Virus record (IMG/VR): IMGVR_UViG_3300037132_000368
Location: 1 to 26,368 of that record
Origin: a virus
DNA length: 26,368 nucleotides
Reading direction: 5' to 3' (one strand)
Both the position numbers and the translations under genes were made by a program. Below the pieces are notes generated by a model that searched no databases, was not told the origin of the DNA, and saw only the letters and a program-made list of their open reading frames with translations. Within the stretch, counting starts at the first letter, position 1. Every line of letters starts with the position of its first letter. Of this stretch, positions 24,677 through 26,368 are shown piece after piece.

Positions 24677-26368
24677 TTGTCTCTGATAGATAACTTGAAA
24701 AGCTTCGCATCCAAGGCGTGGCAGTCATTCGTCGGACCACCCGATCCGCCATCGTCCAAATCTGCAGGCGTAGATCAGGCTTTTCTCTCCGGCCGGACGG
24801 TACCGACTCAGGTCGAGACATCGATGGAGCAGCAGGGTATGGATATGCGCACCCCGCTGTCTCCTGGTCAACCTATAGCTCCTTGGAATGCCATGACGGA
24901 CGATCCAAGGCAGTATCAATACGTGGTCGGCCAGAACATCGCCCAGATGCCCAGGGCGAACGAGCGGATCAGCTTCAAAACCATTCGGAGCCTGATTGAC
25001 AACTATGATGTGGCTCAGATGTGTATGGACCTCCGGATCGACGAATTCCTGAACCTGGACTGGGATATCGTGCCTCGGGACGAAGATGAGACGGATAAGT
25101 ACTCCAGTGAAATCAAGCAGGTGCGGGCGTTCTTCGAGAAGCCTGACGGTACCACACCGTTCTACTTCTGGCTCAAAAAGGTAGACTACGACCGGTTGGC
25201 CTTCGATGCCCTGGCGATCTACAAGGAGCGCACCCGGAACGGCAAGCTGGGGGCGCTGCTCCCGGTTGATGGAACAACCTTGACGCCGCTGATCGACGCC
25301 CATGGCCGCACCCCGAAACCGCCCTCTCCTGCATACGTGCAGTGGTGGCGGGGCCTGCCCTGGTGGTGGGCGACGACCGATAATTTTGTTTACCAGCCGG
25401 AAAGACCGCGGACCAACACGCCTTACGGCCTGCCGCCGGTGGAGTGGATGCTGCTCCACATCAATACCGATATCAGACTCAAATGGTTTTTCCTCCAACA
25501 TTTCACAGAGGGGACAATTCCGGGCCTGTTCGTTGAGTCTCCAGACGGTTGGACGCCAGATCAGATCAGAACAATGCAAAATATGTATGATGATATACTG
25601 TCAGGCCGACAGGAGATCAAACATAAGTTCATATTGCTGCCACATGGCGCCAATGCTAAGCCGTCCAAAGATGAGAAGTTCGACCTGGATCGGGCGCAGT
25701 GGTTCCTGAACGTGTCCTGCGCTGGATGGAAGGTTCAGCCGGCGGAATTGGGATTTACTGAAAAGGTGAACAAAAGTTCGGGCGATTCCCAGGAAGCCGT
25801 TCACTACAGGCGGAACCTGAAACCATCAGCAAGGTATTACGAGCATATTTTTAGTGATATCATCGCCAAGGATTTCGGCTTGCCCAACCTTCAATTTGCA
25901 TACCTGAACGTGGGTGAGCAAGATGACCGACTGTCAGTTGCCCAGGAGCGGCAGATCTATATCAACTGCGGCGTTTTGAACGTCAATGAGGTTCGAGCAA
26001 AGGATCTGGGGATGAAGATCCCCGACGATGAAAAAGGCATTGGGCGGTTCGTGTCCACCGCCAGTGGTCCGGTATTCCTCAAGGACATTGGCGATCTCTC
26101 GGCTCAGACCGCAGGGAGAGCGATAGCTCCGCCGGCGCCTATCCAGGAGCAGCAGAACGCACCTGACGGAACGCCACCCCAGCAGCAACAGGGAGCAACG
26201 CCGAAAGGAACACCGCCTGAACCAGGGACGGACAAGGACAAGGAGGCCCAGGCCGAGATCAAGCGCTGGGTGCAAAACAGCCTGAAACGTGTTCGAGACG
26301 GGAAGCAGCCCCGTCTTTTTAAGTCCGATCTGATACCTTCCCTGGCGCTGGCCACTATCTGGGCGAAG
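24677..26368 (+). CDS. Portal protein (cut by window end)
   Basis: An open frame of 564 codons running off the right edge. It starts at TTG 24677 with GGGAGG 7 nt upstream, one base after the terminase stop. Internal features: an early PYIAPWN-like segment (GQPIAPWNAM), then RISFKTIRSLIDNYDVAQMC, VDYDRLAFDALAIYKERTRN, and LGFTEKVNKSSGDSQEAVHY, followed by a Pro/Gln-rich linker (about 475-520) and a charged C-terminal part. Position directly after terL and the overall pattern fit a phage portal, the dodecameric ring at the capsid vertex. A fused C-terminal extension may continue beyond the window. Confidence 0.85.
   Translation, partial: MSLIDNLKSFASKAWQSFVGPPDPPSSKSAGVDQAFLSGRTVPTQVETSMEQQGMDMRTPLSPGQPIAPWNAMTDDPRQYQYVVGQNIAQMPRANERISFKTIRSLIDNYDVAQMCMDLRIDEFLNLDWDIVPRDEDETDKYSSEIKQVRAFFEKPDGTTPFYFWLKKVDYDRLAFDALAIYKERTRNGKLGALLPVDGTTLTPLIDAHGRTPKPPSPAYVQWWRGLPWWWATTDNFVYQPERPRTNTPYGLPPVEWMLLHINTDIRLKWFFLQHFTEGTIPGLFVESPDGWTPDQIRTMQNMYDDILSGRQEIKHKFILLPHGANAKPSKDEKFDLDRAQWFLNVSCAGWKVQPAELGFTEKVNKSSGDSQEAVHYRRNLKPSARYYEHIFSDIIAKDFGLPNLQFAYLNVGEQDDRLSVAQERQIYINCGVLNVNEVRAKDLGMKIPDDEKGIGRFVSTASGPVFLKDIGDLSAQTAGRAIAPPAPIQEQQNAPDGTPPQQQQGATPKGTPPEPGTDKDKEAQAEIKRWVQNSLKRVRDGKQPRLFKSDLIPSLALATIWAK

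Noticed and set aside
24118-24759. Minus-strand ORF (213 codons)
   Set aside because: Opposite the nuclease domain of the large terminase; no motif or ribosome site.
24725-25579. Long minus-strand ORF (284 codons)
   Set aside because: It lies entirely opposite the portal frame, lacks a ribosome site and gives a low-complexity Arg/Pro/Gly-rich product. The plus-strand portal frame is continuous for 564 codons with clear phage motifs.
1-26368. CRISPR array, tRNA, rRNA or insertion sequence
   Set aside because: No regularly spaced long repeats, no cloverleaf or rRNA-like segment and no transposase were seen. The short TGCAA repeats have 11-13 bp spacing and are not CRISPR.

Overview
This window is the left two-thirds of a temperate tailed-phage genome (a prophage) in what is probably a spore-forming Firmicute. 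It runs from the integrase, through lysogeny control, early genes, recombination and replication, to the terminase and a portal gene cut by the window edge. The host call rests on content rather than on a database search. Shine-Dalgarno sites are strong and Gram-positive-like, there are many GTG and TTG starts, and base composition is moderately GC-rich. Two small genes encode Spo0E-like proteins and a third resembles Cse60, all sporulation-associated families. The Peptococcales (Pelotomaculum/Desulfotomaculum type) would fit, but this is inference.

Layout. Positions 1-2938 (minus strand) hold the lysogeny operon: integrase, a membrane-anchored extracytoplasmic protein, an ImmA-type peptidase and a CI-like repressor. 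Positions 2939-3072 are a divergent control region. It has near-consensus promoters in both directions and three perfect copies of ACAAC-N5-GTTGT, one of them exactly between the -35 and -10 of the rightward promoter. Positions 3073-5631 carry a Cro-like regulator, an antisense Cse60-like gene, an excisionase-type HTH gene and small early genes. Positions 5624-11529 carry a Sak4-like ATPase, several small Cys-rich proteins, a first Spo0E-like gene, an orphan DNA methyltransferase, a 3D-domain protein and an HNH protein. Positions 11522-20708 carry a very large ParB-like fusion, a replisome organiser with a G-rich repeat, a DnaC-like loader, an MmcB-like nuclease, an ASCH protein, a RusA-like resolvase and a double-HTH protein. 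Positions 20782-22250 are the early/late switch: a sigma-like late regulator, a helically phased TGCAA array, hairpins, and two gene cassettes (the second Spo0E-like gene and an AT-rich coiled-coil gene) punctuated by terminators. Positions 22251-26368 hold small terminase, large terminase and portal. Most early and middle genes overlap by 4 nt (ATGA/GTGA), so they are probably translated as long coupled operons.

Most interesting signal. The perfect palindrome TATTTCACGTGAAATA occurs twice, at 13390-13405 and 22219-22234. It differs from the Bacillus parS consensus (TGTTNCACGTGAAACA) only at two symmetric positions. One copy lies inside the phage's own parB-like gene. The other lies between a terminator and the terminase gene. 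Together with two Spo0E-like proteins (one with the conserved SQxLD aspartate changed to Asn) and a Cse60-like protein, this suggests a phage equipped to interact with the host's chromosome-segregation and sporulation machinery. That system-level reading is inference. The sequence elements themselves are directly visible.
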